Shown here: piece by piece, positions 1 through 7,697 of the stretch
How positions within the stretch are numbered: the first letter of the stretch is position 1
How the letters are laid out: the number at the start of each line of letters is the position of its first letter
From: Bacillota bacterium
Lineage (GTDB): Bacteria; Bacillota; Clostridia; Peptostreptococcales; Acidaminobacteraceae
DNA: 36,196 bases
Assembly (NCBI GenBank): GCA_025210655.1
Contig: JAOARG010000025.1
Location: 1-36,196, forward strand
Direction: 5' to 3'
Made by a program: the position numbers and the translations under genes
Notes under the pieces: generated by a model
The model's database searches: none
The model's input: only the letters and a program-made list of their open reading frames with translations
Told to the model about the DNA's origin: nothing

Positions 1-97
1 GGGCTACACCTGTTCCCATACCGAACACAGAAGTTAAGCCTCTTAGCGCCGATGGTACTTGGCGGGCAGCTGCCTGGGAGAGTAGGTCGTTGCTTGT
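1..97 (+). rRNA. rrf: 5S ribosomal RNA, 5' end cut by window edge
   Basis: The first bases match the interior of the complete 5S gene at 154-269 with an offset of 172 bases, and the two copies agree to about position 94. The typical 5S signatures are present (CCGAACACAGAAGTTAAGCC and GCCGATGGTACTTGG). About 19 bases of the 5' end lie outside the window. The 3' end differs from the second copy (TTGCTTGT against TTGCTAGT), so the closing helix of this copy must pair with a different 5' end that is not visible. No terminator follows, so the next 5S gene is probably on the same transcript. Confidence 0.93.
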
Positions 98-153
98 TAT
101 ATTTTCAAATTATCAAAGTAAGTTGTACGTAGATTTTAATTTTATAAAGAAAA

Positions 154-269
154 TCTAGTGACTATAGCAAGAGGGCTACACCTGTTCCCATACCGAACAC
201 AGAAGTTAAGCCTCTTAGCGCCGATGGTACTTGGCGGGCAGCTGCCTGGGAGAGTAGGTCGTTGCTAGT
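154..269 (+). rRNA. rrf: 5S ribosomal RNA, second tandem copy
   Basis: This is a complete 5S gene of about 116 nt. Helix I forms between CTAGTGAC (155-162) and GTTGCTAG (261-268) using Watson-Crick and G-U pairs, which sets the ends to within a base or two. It directly follows another 5S copy in the same orientation, and an intrinsic terminator follows at 276-310. It is therefore the last gene of an rRNA operon that carries two 5S genes. A 7-bp stem, AGATTTT (131-137) with AAAATCT (150-156), just upstream may be a processing structure. Confidence 0.95.
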
Positions 270-275
270 TTTTAT

Positions 276-310
276 AATTCCTTATCTCAATTTGAGGTAA
301 GGAATTTTTT
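276..310 (+). terminator. Intrinsic terminator of the rRNA operon
   Basis: AATTCCTTATCTCAA (276-290) pairs with TTGAGGTAAGGAATT (about 292-306), with one G-U pair and almost no loop. A run of T residues to 310 follows. It lies just after the last 5S gene. Confidence 0.85.
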
Positions 311-614
311 AATTTCTAGAAAAATGTTTTATAATTACTGTTAGACTGGATAAGTTAATTATACTGTGGATAAGAATGATTTTTTTTGGAAATCTCCACA
401 GCTAACAAAAAAATAACTTTGGGACTTGAAATCATGCTCATTTGTCTAATGCTTACAAGATTGTGATGGCTTATTGACATATGAGATATATTGAAAAGTA
501 TTAATTTAAGTAGTTTAAGGGGATATTGGGGAAAGGTCATAAAATATAAATATCCATAAATTTAAATGAATTTTGTTGTTCCTATCCAAAGTTTATTTTG
601 TGTCTCTGAACTTA
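311..614. other. AT-rich noncoding region with a DnaA-box match
   Basis: No open frame here has a ribosome binding site or recognisable product. TGTGGATAA at 365-373 is the exact complement of the consensus DnaA box TTATCCACA. A weaker relative, ACTGGATAA, lies at 345-353 and TCTCCACA at about 393-400. There is no dnaA or dnaN gene and no AT-rich 13-mer array, so it is not treated as oriC. The boxes lie about 330 bp upstream of a ribonucleotide reductase gene, a gene class that DnaA regulates in some bacteria, but a chance match is possible. Confidence 0.4.
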
Positions 615-684
615 TTTACTTAAAAAAATCTCAATGATACAATATATAGTGTTAAAGGGTTTTGTAAAACACTATATTTAGTTA
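615..684 (+). promoter_or_regulatory. nrdJ promoter with two NrdR boxes
   Basis: Two sites fit the NrdR consensus (ACACWATATWTWGTGT-like): ATACAATATATAGTGT at 637-652 and ACACTATATTTAGTTA at 669-684. Their starts are 32 bp apart, about three helical turns, which is the usual arrangement for cooperative NrdR binding. A plausible sigma-70 promoter is TTTACT (615-620), 17 bp, TACAAT (638-643), so box 1 covers the -10 element. NrdR is a (d)ATP-sensing repressor of ribonucleotide reductase genes, so repression when dATP is plentiful is expected. Confidence 0.82.
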
Positions 685-698
685 AGTGAGGGATTTTA

Positions 699-3053
699 AT
701 GGATATCAAAGTAATTAAGAGAGATGCTACTTTAGTAGAGTTCAAAAAGGAAAAGATTGTAAGGGCTATTGAAAATGCCATGTTAGAGACTGAAAAAGGA
801 ATTGACATAGAGGTAAGTAATTTTATTGCAAATAAGATAGAGGAAATATTAGGACTTAGAACTAATCCTTCTGATGTTGAAGAGATTCAGGATCTGGTGG
901 AAAATTATCTTATGGATAGTATTAGAAAGGATGCCGCTAAAAAATACATAATTTATAGGGCAGAGCAAGATAAGTATAGAACTACTAGTAAAAAGGATAA
1001 TAGAATGCTTGGGGATGATTTTATAAGCAGATATAAACATCAACCAAGTCCTATGGCTCAGCTAGGTAATTTTGTTTACTATAGAACTTATTCTAGGTGG
1101 TTACAGGATCAAAAAAGAAGGGAATATTGGTGGGAGACTGCCAGAAGGGCGGTTGAATATAACTGTTCCCTTATTCCTACTTCGAAGAAGGAAGCTCAGG
1201 AATTATTCGATAATATTTTTAATCTAAGACAGTTTCTATCTGGAAGAACTTTTTGGGTTGGAAATACACCTGTAGCAAAGAATTATCCTATGGCCAATTT
1301 CAATTGTTCCTTCCAAATTATAAATGATTTTGAGTCTTTTAGAGATGTGTTTTATCTGTTGATGGTTGGTTCAGGGGTTGGAATTCGGATACTTAGAAGT
1401 GATGTAGCGACACTTCCAAAGGTTAGAACGGACTTTGAACTTATCCATAAGGATTATACAGCTACAGCAAAGCAGGATCGTGAGGATAGTACATCACTTG
1501 AATTTTTCCACAATAATACTGTTAAAATTACTGTTGGCGATAGTAAGGAAGGTTGGGTGCAGTCTTTAGATTTCTTCTTCAGACTTTTACATTCTAATGA
1601 GTATAGAAATATAAAAACTGTTATAGTGAATTATGATCATGTAAGACCTAGGGGTGAAAAACTTATGACCTTTGGTGGAACTGCAAGTGGTCATGATAGC
1701 CTAAAGAATATGTTTGAGAAGATCGGCAGGGTAATAAAGAAGGCCGGAATGATGACTGATGAAAAGAAAATAAAGCTAAGACCAATTGATTGTTTAGATA
1801 TAGCAAATATAATTGGTGAAAATGTTGTTGTTGGTGGTGTTAGAAGAACTGCTGAAATAGTTTTAGTGGATTCAGATGATCTAGAGGCTATAGATGCAAA
1901 AACTAATCTATACAAGCAAGTTGATGGAAAATGGGAAGTTGATAAGGAGATTATTCATAGACAGATGAGTAATAACTCTATATATTATGAAGATAGACCT
2001 ACAAGGGAAAGATTACACTGGCAAATAGAAAGAATGAGATATTCAGGAGAACCTGGATGGGTTAATTCTGTTGCAGGAAATAAAAGAAGACCTAATTTTA
2101 ATGGTGTAAATCCATGTGGTGAAATACTTCTTGATAGTAAGGGTTTATGTAATCTTACTACTGTAAATGTATTGGCTTTTGTAGACGAAAATGGAAATCT
2201 TAATCAAGATGGACTTTTAAGGGCTCAAAGATTATCAGCTAGAGCTGGATATAGAATGACATGTGTAGATCTTGAACTAAGTAAATGGGATCATGTGCAA
2301 AAGAGGGATAGACTTATTGGTTGTTCATTAACTGGATGGCAAGACATGATTAATGCCACTGGAATGAATAAGGAGGAAGAAATTTCTTTATTACAATCAA
2401 TGAGAAAAGTTGCTAATGATGCAGCTAAAGAAATTGCTGAGGAAATAGGAGAGGAAGCACCTTTACTTGTTACAACAGTTAAACCAGAGGGAACTTTATC
2501 ACTTTTACCTACTGTATCAAGTGGTGTTCATTATTCCCATTCTCCTTACTACATTAGAAGAATAAGAATAAGTGCAAATGATCCACTGACTAAGGTTTGT
2601 GAGGAATTAGGATATCCTGTATTCCCTGAAGTTGGTCAAGATCCTGAAACTTGTGCAACAAAGGTTGTGGAATTCCCTGTAAAGGCACCTGATGGAAGAA
2701 CTAAATATGATGTCAGTGCTATTGAGCAACTTGAGAACTATCAAATGTTTATGGAGCACTATGTTGATCACAACTGTTCTATTACTATTCATGTTAGGGA
2801 TCATGAATGGGAAGAAGTTGAGCAGTGGGTATGGGATCATTGGGATGATGTTATGGCAGTGTCCTTCCTTTCTCTAGATGATAGTTTCTATGAGCTTTTA
2901 CCTTATGAATCTATTGAAGAAGATGAGTATAATAAGAGGGTAGATGAAATGAAGAAGTTTATTCCTTCACTTATTAGTAAATATGAAAAAGAGGAAACAG
3001 AATTTGATATTGGGGATGATGGCTGTGAAAATGGTGTTTGTCCGATAAGATAA
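699..3053 (+). CDS. nrdJ: Adenosylcobalamin-dependent ribonucleoside-triphosphate reductase (class II)
   Basis: This enzyme reduces ribonucleotides to deoxyribonucleotides with a B12-derived thiyl radical and needs no oxygen. The protein has 784 residues. Residues 1-95 form an ATP-cone (KRDATLVEFKKEKIVRAI), the dATP/ATP-sensing overall activity site. The catalytic barrel resembles the monomeric Lactobacillus leichmannii RTPR type. It has Cys203 in NFNCS, Cys473 and Glu475 in NPCGE, and Cys484 in GLCNL, with the same 11-residue spacing as the family's radical and redox cysteines. The C-terminal pair CENGVC (776/781) is the expected re-reduction dithiol. L. leichmannii RTPR lacks an ATP-cone, so this is a longer, cone-bearing form. 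The start at 699 follows a GAGGG ribosome binding site. Two NrdR boxes lie upstream and a terminator follows; the gene appears monocistronic. No class I or III partner is in the window. Confidence 0.93.
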   Translation: MDIKVIKRDATLVEFKKEKIVRAIENAMLETEKGIDIEVSNFIANKIEEILGLRTNPSDVEEIQDLVENYLMDSIRKDAAKKYIIYRAEQDKYRTTSKKDNRMLGDDFISRYKHQPSPMAQLGNFVYYRTYSRWLQDQKRREYWWETARRAVEYNCSLIPTSKKEAQELFDNIFNLRQFLSGRTFWVGNTPVAKNYPMANFNCSFQIINDFESFRDVFYLLMVGSGVGIRILRSDVATLPKVRTDFELIHKDYTATAKQDREDSTSLEFFHNNTVKITVGDSKEGWVQSLDFFFRLLHSNEYRNIKTVIVNYDHVRPRGEKLMTFGGTASGHDSLKNMFEKIGRVIKKAGMMTDEKKIKLRPIDCLDIANIIGENVVVGGVRRTAEIVLVDSDDLEAIDAKTNLYKQVDGKWEVDKEIIHRQMSNNSIYYEDRPTRERLHWQIERMRYSGEPGWVNSVAGNKRRPNFNGVNPCGEILLDSKGLCNLTTVNVLAFVDENGNLNQDGLLRAQRLSARAGYRMTCVDLELSKWDHVQKRDRLIGCSLTGWQDMINATGMNKEEEISLLQSMRKVANDAAKEIAEEIGEEAPLLVTTVKPEGTLSLLPTVSSGVHYSHSPYYIRRIRISANDPLTKVCEELGYPVFPEVGQDPETCATKVVEFPVKAPDGRTKYDVSAIEQLENYQMFMEHYVDHNCSITIHVRDHEWEEVEQWVWDHWDDVMAVSFLSLDDSFYELLPYESIEEDEYNKRVDEMKKFIPSLISKYEKEETEFDIGDDGCENGVCPIR

Positions 3054-3058
3054 TGGGT

Positions 3059-3098
3059 ACCGCATCTGAAAAGATGCGGTTTTCATTTTTTTTCTAAA
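3059..3098 (+). terminator. Intrinsic terminator after nrdJ
   Basis: A perfect 9-bp stem, ACCGCATCT/AGATGCGGT (3059-3080), has a GAAA tetraloop and is followed by a T-rich tract to about 3098. Confidence 0.92.
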
Positions 3099-3193
3099 AA
3101 TTTATGAAATATAGAAGGATTTCGATAAAAAAAATAGAATATTATAAATTATGAGAAAATTCATATAACTTACTTATTGAAGGAGGCCAAGAT

Positions 3194-5269
3194 ATGAAAG
3201 ATTATAAAGTTGATAAAATAAGAAACGTTGCATTATTAGGACACGGTGGCAGCGGAAAAACAACATTGGTCGAGGCTATGCTTTATTCTTTAGATTATAC
3301 TAATAGAGTCGGTAAGGTTCAGGAAGGAAATACGGTATCGGATTTTGACAAGGAAGAAATCGCTAGAAAATTTTCTATTGGTACTTCTGTCGTTCCACTT
3401 GAGTGGCATGATTCAAAATATAATATACTAGATACTCCGGGATACTTTGATTTTATCGGTGAGGTTTTTGGTAGTTTGAGAATAGCAGGGGGAGCTGTCA
3501 TCTTGGTAGACGCAACTTCAGGGATTCAAGTAGGTACAGAAAAGGCATGGAAATTTACTGAAAAGAGAAACATGCCGAAGATAATCTATATTAATAAGAT
3601 GGACAAGGAAAACGTTAACTATATCGAGTTAATTAGGGAGTTGAAAGAAAAGTTTGGTAAAAAAGTTGCACCTTTCTGTATTCCAATGGGTGAGGGACTT
3701 GATTTCCATGGTTTTGTAAACGTAGTAGATTTGATAGGTAGGGAATATGATGGAAAGTCTTGTAAGGATGTTCCTATTCCTGAGGATATGCAGCAAAAGG
3801 TAAATCCTGTTAGGGATATGCTTATTGAGTCAGTAGCAGAAAGTAATGAAGAACTTCTTGAAAAATATTTTGAGGGTGAAGAGTTCACTATCGATGAAAT
3901 TCATGACGGATTAAGAAAGGGTGTATTGAATGGTGATATTGTACCAGTTTTAGTTGGATCAGCTGAAAAGGGTGTAGGTATCCATACTCTTCTTAATATG
4001 ATGTATGAATATCTTCCGACTCCTTATGACATGCACAAAGATGGTTATCATGGAGTTCATCCTGATACTGGAGTTGAGGAGATTAGAGAGGTAAGTCCTG
4101 AGGCACCTTTCTCAGCATTTGTCTTTAAGACTATGGTGGATTCATTCATAGGAAAGATTTCTCTTTTCAAGGTGTATTCAGGTAGAATAAGGAAAGACCA
4201 AGAAATCCTTATAGGTAATAAGGGTGAGGTAGAAAAAGTAGGAAGCATATTTATGCTAAGGGGTAAAAATCAAATAGAGGCAGATCATATTGAGACTGGA
4301 GATATTGGAGCTATAGCTAAGCTTGCTAAGGTTGAAACTGGTGATACTATTTGTGATATTAACTATCCTGTAATGTATGATGGTATCAAGTTCCCTAAAC
4401 CTTGTCTTTATAAAGCTATAGAGCCTGCTTCGAAGGGTGATGAAGAAAAAATTTCAAGTGCTTTACACAGACTAGTTGAAGAAGATCCTACATTTATTAT
4501 AGAAAGAAATAAAGAGACTAAACAACTTTTACTTGGTGGACAGGGTGTAATGCAAATATCAGTAATTACAAATAAGCTAAGTAATATATTTGGAGTTTCA
4601 GTTGATATTATAGAGCAAAAGATACCTTACAGAGAGACTATAAAAGGTTCCGCTACTGTACAGGGTAAACATAAGAAACAAAGTGGTGGTTCTGGCCAGT
4701 ATGGAGATGTTCATATTAAGTTTGAACATTGTCCTGATGAATTCTTATTTGAAGAAAAGATATTTGGTGGATCGGTTCCAAAACAGTATATACCAGCTGT
4801 TGAAAAGGGTCTTAAGGATTGTTTACACAAGGGTGTACTTGCAGGGTATCCTGTAGTAAACCTTAAAGCGACTTTACTTGATGGATCTTATCATCCAGTT
4901 GATTCCAATGAAATGGCATTTAAGATGGCAGCAAGCATAGCCTTTAAGAAGGGTATGGAGCAAGCAAAGCCTGTTCTTTTAGAGCCAATAATGAAAATGG
5001 AGATTGTGATACCTGATGAGTACATGGGTGACATTATGGGAGATATGAATAAGCGAAGAGGTAGGATTCTTGGTATGGAGCCTGATGAAAAAGGATTCCA
5101 GAAGGTTCTTGCTGAAGCACCTCAAGCTGAACTTTTCACATATGCCACTGATTTAAGATCCATGACACAGGCAAGGGGATTTTTCAATATTGACTTCTTA
5201 AGATATGAAGAAGTTCCAATGCAGCTGGCAGTAAAAATAGTAGAAGAGATAAAAAGTGATAAACACTAA
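3194..5269 (+). CDS. Elongation factor G-like translational GTPase (EF-G paralogue)
   Basis: This 691-residue five-domain GTPase has EF-G architecture but differs from canonical FusA. The P-loop is GHGGSGKTT (about 17-25) instead of AHIDAGKTT. The G3 motif is DTPGYFDF, with Tyr where classical translational GTPases have the catalytic His of DTPGH. The G4 motif is NKMDKE. The switch I region lacks the ERGITI signature. The C-terminal half has the domain III-V features of EF-G, including GSGQYGDV and the GDIMGDMNKRRGRI block. This fits the EF-G2/FusA2-like group, whose exact role is not settled; it is probably not the main translocase. The start has a strong AAGGAGG site. No other ribosomal gene is adjacent, and a terminator shared with the convergent gene follows. 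Confidence 0.85.
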   Translation: MKDYKVDKIRNVALLGHGGSGKTTLVEAMLYSLDYTNRVGKVQEGNTVSDFDKEEIARKFSIGTSVVPLEWHDSKYNILDTPGYFDFIGEVFGSLRIAGGAVILVDATSGIQVGTEKAWKFTEKRNMPKIIYINKMDKENVNYIELIRELKEKFGKKVAPFCIPMGEGLDFHGFVNVVDLIGREYDGKSCKDVPIPEDMQQKVNPVRDMLIESVAESNEELLEKYFEGEEFTIDEIHDGLRKGVLNGDIVPVLVGSAEKGVGIHTLLNMMYEYLPTPYDMHKDGYHGVHPDTGVEEIREVSPEAPFSAFVFKTMVDSFIGKISLFKVYSGRIRKDQEILIGNKGEVEKVGSIFMLRGKNQIEADHIETGDIGAIAKLAKVETGDTICDINYPVMYDGIKFPKPCLYKAIEPASKGDEEKISSALHRLVEEDPTFIIERNKETKQLLLGGQGVMQISVITNKLSNIFGVSVDIIEQKIPYRETIKGSATVQGKHKKQSGGSGQYGDVHIKFEHCPDEFLFEEKIFGGSVPKQYIPAVEKGLKDCLHKGVLAGYPVVNLKATLLDGSYHPVDSNEMAFKMAASIAFKKGMEQAKPVLLEPIMKMEIVIPDEYMGDIMGDMNKRRGRILGMEPDEKGFQKVLAEAPQAELFTYATDLRSMTQARGFFNIDFLRYEEVPMQLAVKIVEEIKSDKH

Positions 5270-5277
5270 AAAATAAA

Positions 5278-5306
5278 AATAGGATGTCCCAGAGGGGCAT
5301 CCTATT
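5278..5306. terminator. Bidirectional terminator between convergent genes
   Basis: A 13-bp stem forms between AATAGGATGTCCC and GGGGCATCCTATT with an AGA loop and one G-U pair. T-rich DNA follows on the + strand. The A-rich DNA before it gives a T-run on the - strand. It serves the EF-G-like gene and the CPBP gene, and it overlaps the last few codons of the latter. Confidence 0.85.
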
Positions 5307-6036
5307 CTTTTACTTTTCTTTTAACTAGAAGATAACTTAAAAGTATTATTATTGCTGATACTATAAATAGAATATAGTTTATTCCATTAAGTATTACATA
5401 TACAATCAGATTGTTCATTGTATGTAGTAGTAGTGGCATAAGGAAATTATCAGTTTTAAGGTATAAAATTGAAGATATAATTCCAAAAATTATTCCCGAA
5501 ACCATTTGAACAGGATTAAGATGGGATATTCCAAAAAAGATTGAGGTTGCAAGAATACATATAGGAATATTATATCTTTTGCTTAATCCTTTAAATAAAA
5601 AACCCCTAAAAAACAGTTCTTCCTTTATTGGTGTAATCAGGGTAAATATAATGAGATAATACATGTTGTTGAAATATACTGTTTCTTTCGAGGGCCCCAG
5701 GTCTAGATCTACAAATAATAAGATTTTGTTGGATACCCATATTATAAATGGTATGTATATAAGAAGAATAAGTAGTATAAATACTAAATTTTGAAGTTTA
5801 ATTTTTTTAACTTTAAAGGTTACCTTATATATTTTCATTAACTTAATCGTAAAATATAGAATTGCTAAAAATGATATAATTTCGTAAATGAATTTAATAT
5901 TTTCTATGGATATAGTCGATAAAGTTTTAGAAAAGAAAAATAAGGAATTATATAGTATACTATCAATAAGTAGATATAAAATTGGGAAAAGCAAGGATGA
6001 TGATAGTTTTAAGTTATAGTTTCTTATGGTAGACAC
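5302..6036 (-). CDS. CPBP family intramembrane glutamic endopeptidase
   Basis: This 244-residue protein has about seven hydrophobic segments. It carries the three CPBP (CAAX-protease/Abi) motifs: EELFFRG (EExxxR), FGISH (FxxxH) and HTMNN (HxxxN). Glu and His in these motifs form the catalytic site within the membrane in characterised relatives such as Rce1. Bacterial members have varied roles, including bacteriocin self-immunity and processing of membrane or lipoprotein substrates. No bacteriocin gene is visible here, so the substrate is unknown. The start has a good AAGGTG site, and a promoter lies in the shared divergent region with mcsA. Confidence 0.87.
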   Translation of the reverse strand: MSTIRNYNLKLSSSLLFPILYLLIDSILYNSLFFFSKTLSTISIENIKFIYEIISFLAILYFTIKLMKIYKVTFKVKKIKLQNLVFILLILLIYIPFIIWVSNKILLFVDLDLGPSKETVYFNNMYYLIIFTLITPIKEELFFRGFLFKGLSKRYNIPICILATSIFFGISHLNPVQMVSGIIFGIISSILYLKTDNFLMPLLLHTMNNLIVYVILNGINYILFIVSAIIILLSYLLVKRKVKE

Positions 6037-6051
6037 CTTCTTTTATTTTAT

Positions 6052-6096
6052 TATATATAATATTTTAATATTCTTTTGCAAGTATTACAATTGTAA
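6052..6096 (-). promoter_or_regulatory. Divergent promoter region with a 12-bp palindrome
   Basis: On the minus strand, TTGCAA (6076-6081) and a TATATA -10 (6052-6057, 18 bp away) give a plausible promoter for the CPBP gene. TTGCAA is self-complementary, so it could also be the -35 of a + strand promoter for mcsA, but no good -10 is seen. The perfect palindrome TTACAATTGTAA (6085-6096) lies alongside. It contains the TACA-N2-TGTA pattern that BlaI/MecI/CopY-type repressors recognise. The match is only a motif; no such regulator gene is in the window. Confidence 0.45.
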
Positions 6097-6181
6097 ATGA
6101 GTATGAGAAGTGAAGCTTTAAAGCTAAGAAATTATTTGAATGGAGAGACTCATTATTAAGTTTTGCCTGGGAGGTATTATG

Positions 6182-6697
6182 ATGCTGTGTGATAAGTGTA
6201 AGATAAATAAATCAACAATACATATAAAGAAAACCGTTGATGGAAATAATGTGGATATATATTTGTGTAATCAGTGTGCTATGAAAAATGGTAATAAGAT
6301 TAATATAAATGAATTAATAAATGACGAATTTTTAAATGATATCATTTCTTCAGTAAGTAAGTCCCCGCTTCAGGTTTCATATATTGCGACAACTGAATGT
6401 AGTAACTGTGGGACCTCTTATGGTAAGTATAAGGGCAGTGGTAAGTTTGGTTGTGAAAAATGTTATGGAGTTTTTCAGAATAAATTAGAACCTTTTCTAA
6501 AAAGTTATCATAAGGGTACAAGTCATGTTGGAAGAATACCTGGTGGTTTTGAAGAGGATATGTTGATAGTAAAGGAAATAAAAAGACTTAAGGAAAGAAT
6601 GAATGAGGCAGTTAACAGTGAAGATTTTGAAGATGCTGCAGTTTTTAGGGATAAAATAAAAGAACTTCAAGGCAATATGAAAAACAGGGGGAAATAG
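6182..6697 (+). CDS. mcsA: McsA, zinc-finger adaptor and modulator of McsB/ClpC
   Basis: This protein of about 171 residues has four CxxC pairs in two zinc-finger-like modules (CDKC, CNQC, then CSNC, CEKC). The C-terminal UVR motif is DFEDAAVFRDKIKEL. In Bacillus, McsA binds and activates the arginine kinase McsB and links it to ClpC. The start at 6182 is chosen because GGAGG at 6170-6174 is 7 bases away; an adjacent ATG at 6179 is only 4 bases away. It is the first gene of mcsA-mcsB-clpC-radA. The usual first gene, ctsR, is absent, and no CtsR heptad operator (GGTCAAA repeats) is visible upstream. Confidence 0.9.
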   Translation: MLCDKCKINKSTIHIKKTVDGNNVDIYLCNQCAMKNGNKININELINDEFLNDIISSVSKSPLQVSYIATTECSNCGTSYGKYKGSGKFGCEKCYGVFQNKLEPFLKSYHKGTSHVGRIPGGFEEDMLIVKEIKRLKERMNEAVNSEDFEDAAVFRDKIKELQGNMKNRGK

Positions 6698-6698
6698 G

Positions 6699-7697
6699 AT
6701 GAGGATTTCTGAACTGGATAAGATGATAATCGATAGAAAGATAATCGTGAAGAGGAATATAAAGGAGTATAATTTTGTTACAAGTTTAAGTAAGGAAGAC
6801 AGTATAGAAATCATTGAAAAAATTAAGGGAATAGTGGAAAGGCATGATATTTTTAGTGGTGGAAAGTATATGAATTTAAATACTTTAGATGAATATATGT
6901 CTAATGAGCTTAGGGAGAAGGGAATTTTAGATCATCCTGAGGAGAGGGAAGAAATCTATTCTGCTTTATTTATGTGGGATGGATTTTATATGCTTATTAA
7001 TTATACTGAGCACATAGAGATATATGTAACTGATAGTGAGAAAAGTTTTGAAGAATTATATCTTCAAATTGCTAAAATAGAGGATATTTTAGAATCGGAG
7101 TTGGAACTTGCTTTTGATGAAAAGTATGGTTACCTTACAACGGCTCCTGAAAATATAGGTACGGGACTTACAGGACAGATAACATTTCATCTACCTACAA
7201 TGGTCATGTCTGGTGGTATGGATAAAATATATCATGCTGCAAGTCAGATTGGTATGGATATGTCACCCTTGTATGAGAAGGAGAATACTAGAAACTATAG
7301 ATTTAGGCTAAAAAACATTTATACTTTAGGGGCAAGCGAACATGAAATATTAGACTCGTTAAAAAGTGTGTCTTATCAAATTCTCAGTAAGGAGCTTGAG
7401 CTAAGGGATAAGTTACTTGGTGAAAAAAGAATTAATATTGAAGATAGGGTCTATAGGGCACTGGGAATACTTAAAAATTGTAGGATTATAGGTTATACAG
7501 AAGCATATGAAAATTTAGATGATATGAGATTTGGAATAGAAAGTGGATTAATTGATTGTAGTCTTAGGAAAATAGATAGAATAATTGATGATATAGGGAA
7601 TTATACTATTTTTAATAATACTGATGCTGAAAAATTAGAAGAGATTGATGTGAAGAGGGCTTCACTAATCAGAAAAGAATTGGAGGATTATCAATGA
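6699..7697 (+). CDS. mcsB: McsB-like protein arginine kinase homologue, probable pseudokinase
   Basis: This 332-residue protein is clearly homologous to McsB along most of its length. Matches include a YGYLTTAPENIGTGLTGQ block, a TLGASEHEI block, NIEDRVYRALGILKNCR and a C-terminal VKRASLIRKEL. Active McsB phosphorylates arginines to mark proteins for ClpCP. Here the key positions are changed. The catalytic Cys of the LTSCPTN motif is Ala149. The NEEDH glutamates are Tyr102 and Thr103. The Arg after that His is Glu107. The ATP-binding Arg of GTGLR is Thr. The N-terminal SSRIRLARN motif is degraded to DRKIIVKRN. The frame is intact and the gene sits tightly between mcsA and clpC, with a 4-base ATGA overlap into clpC, so it is expressed and probably has a non-catalytic adaptor role. 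Confidence 0.85.
   Translation: MRISELDKMIIDRKIIVKRNIKEYNFVTSLSKEDSIEIIEKIKGIVERHDIFSGGKYMNLNTLDEYMSNELREKGILDHPEEREEIYSALFMWDGFYMLINYTEHIEIYVTDSEKSFEELYLQIAKIEDILESELELAFDEKYGYLTTAPENIGTGLTGQITFHLPTMVMSGGMDKIYHAASQIGMDMSPLYEKENTRNYRFRLKNIYTLGASEHEILDSLKSVSYQILSKELELRDKLLGEKRINIEDRVYRALGILKNCRIIGYTEAYENLDDMRFGIESGLIDCSLRKIDRIIDDIGNYTIFNNTDAEKLEEIDVKRASLIRKELEDYQ

Noticed and set aside
355..540. Short minus-strand open frame in the region before nrdJ
   Set aside because: No ribosome binding site, no recognisable product and AT-rich composition typical of noncoding DNA.
311..698. Chromosomal replication origin
   Set aside because: Only one exact DnaA box, and no dnaA, dnaN or ordered box cluster.
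311..698. Cobalamin riboswitch before the B12-dependent reductase
   Set aside because: No B12-box or long conserved leader structure is seen; the NrdR boxes explain the regulation better.
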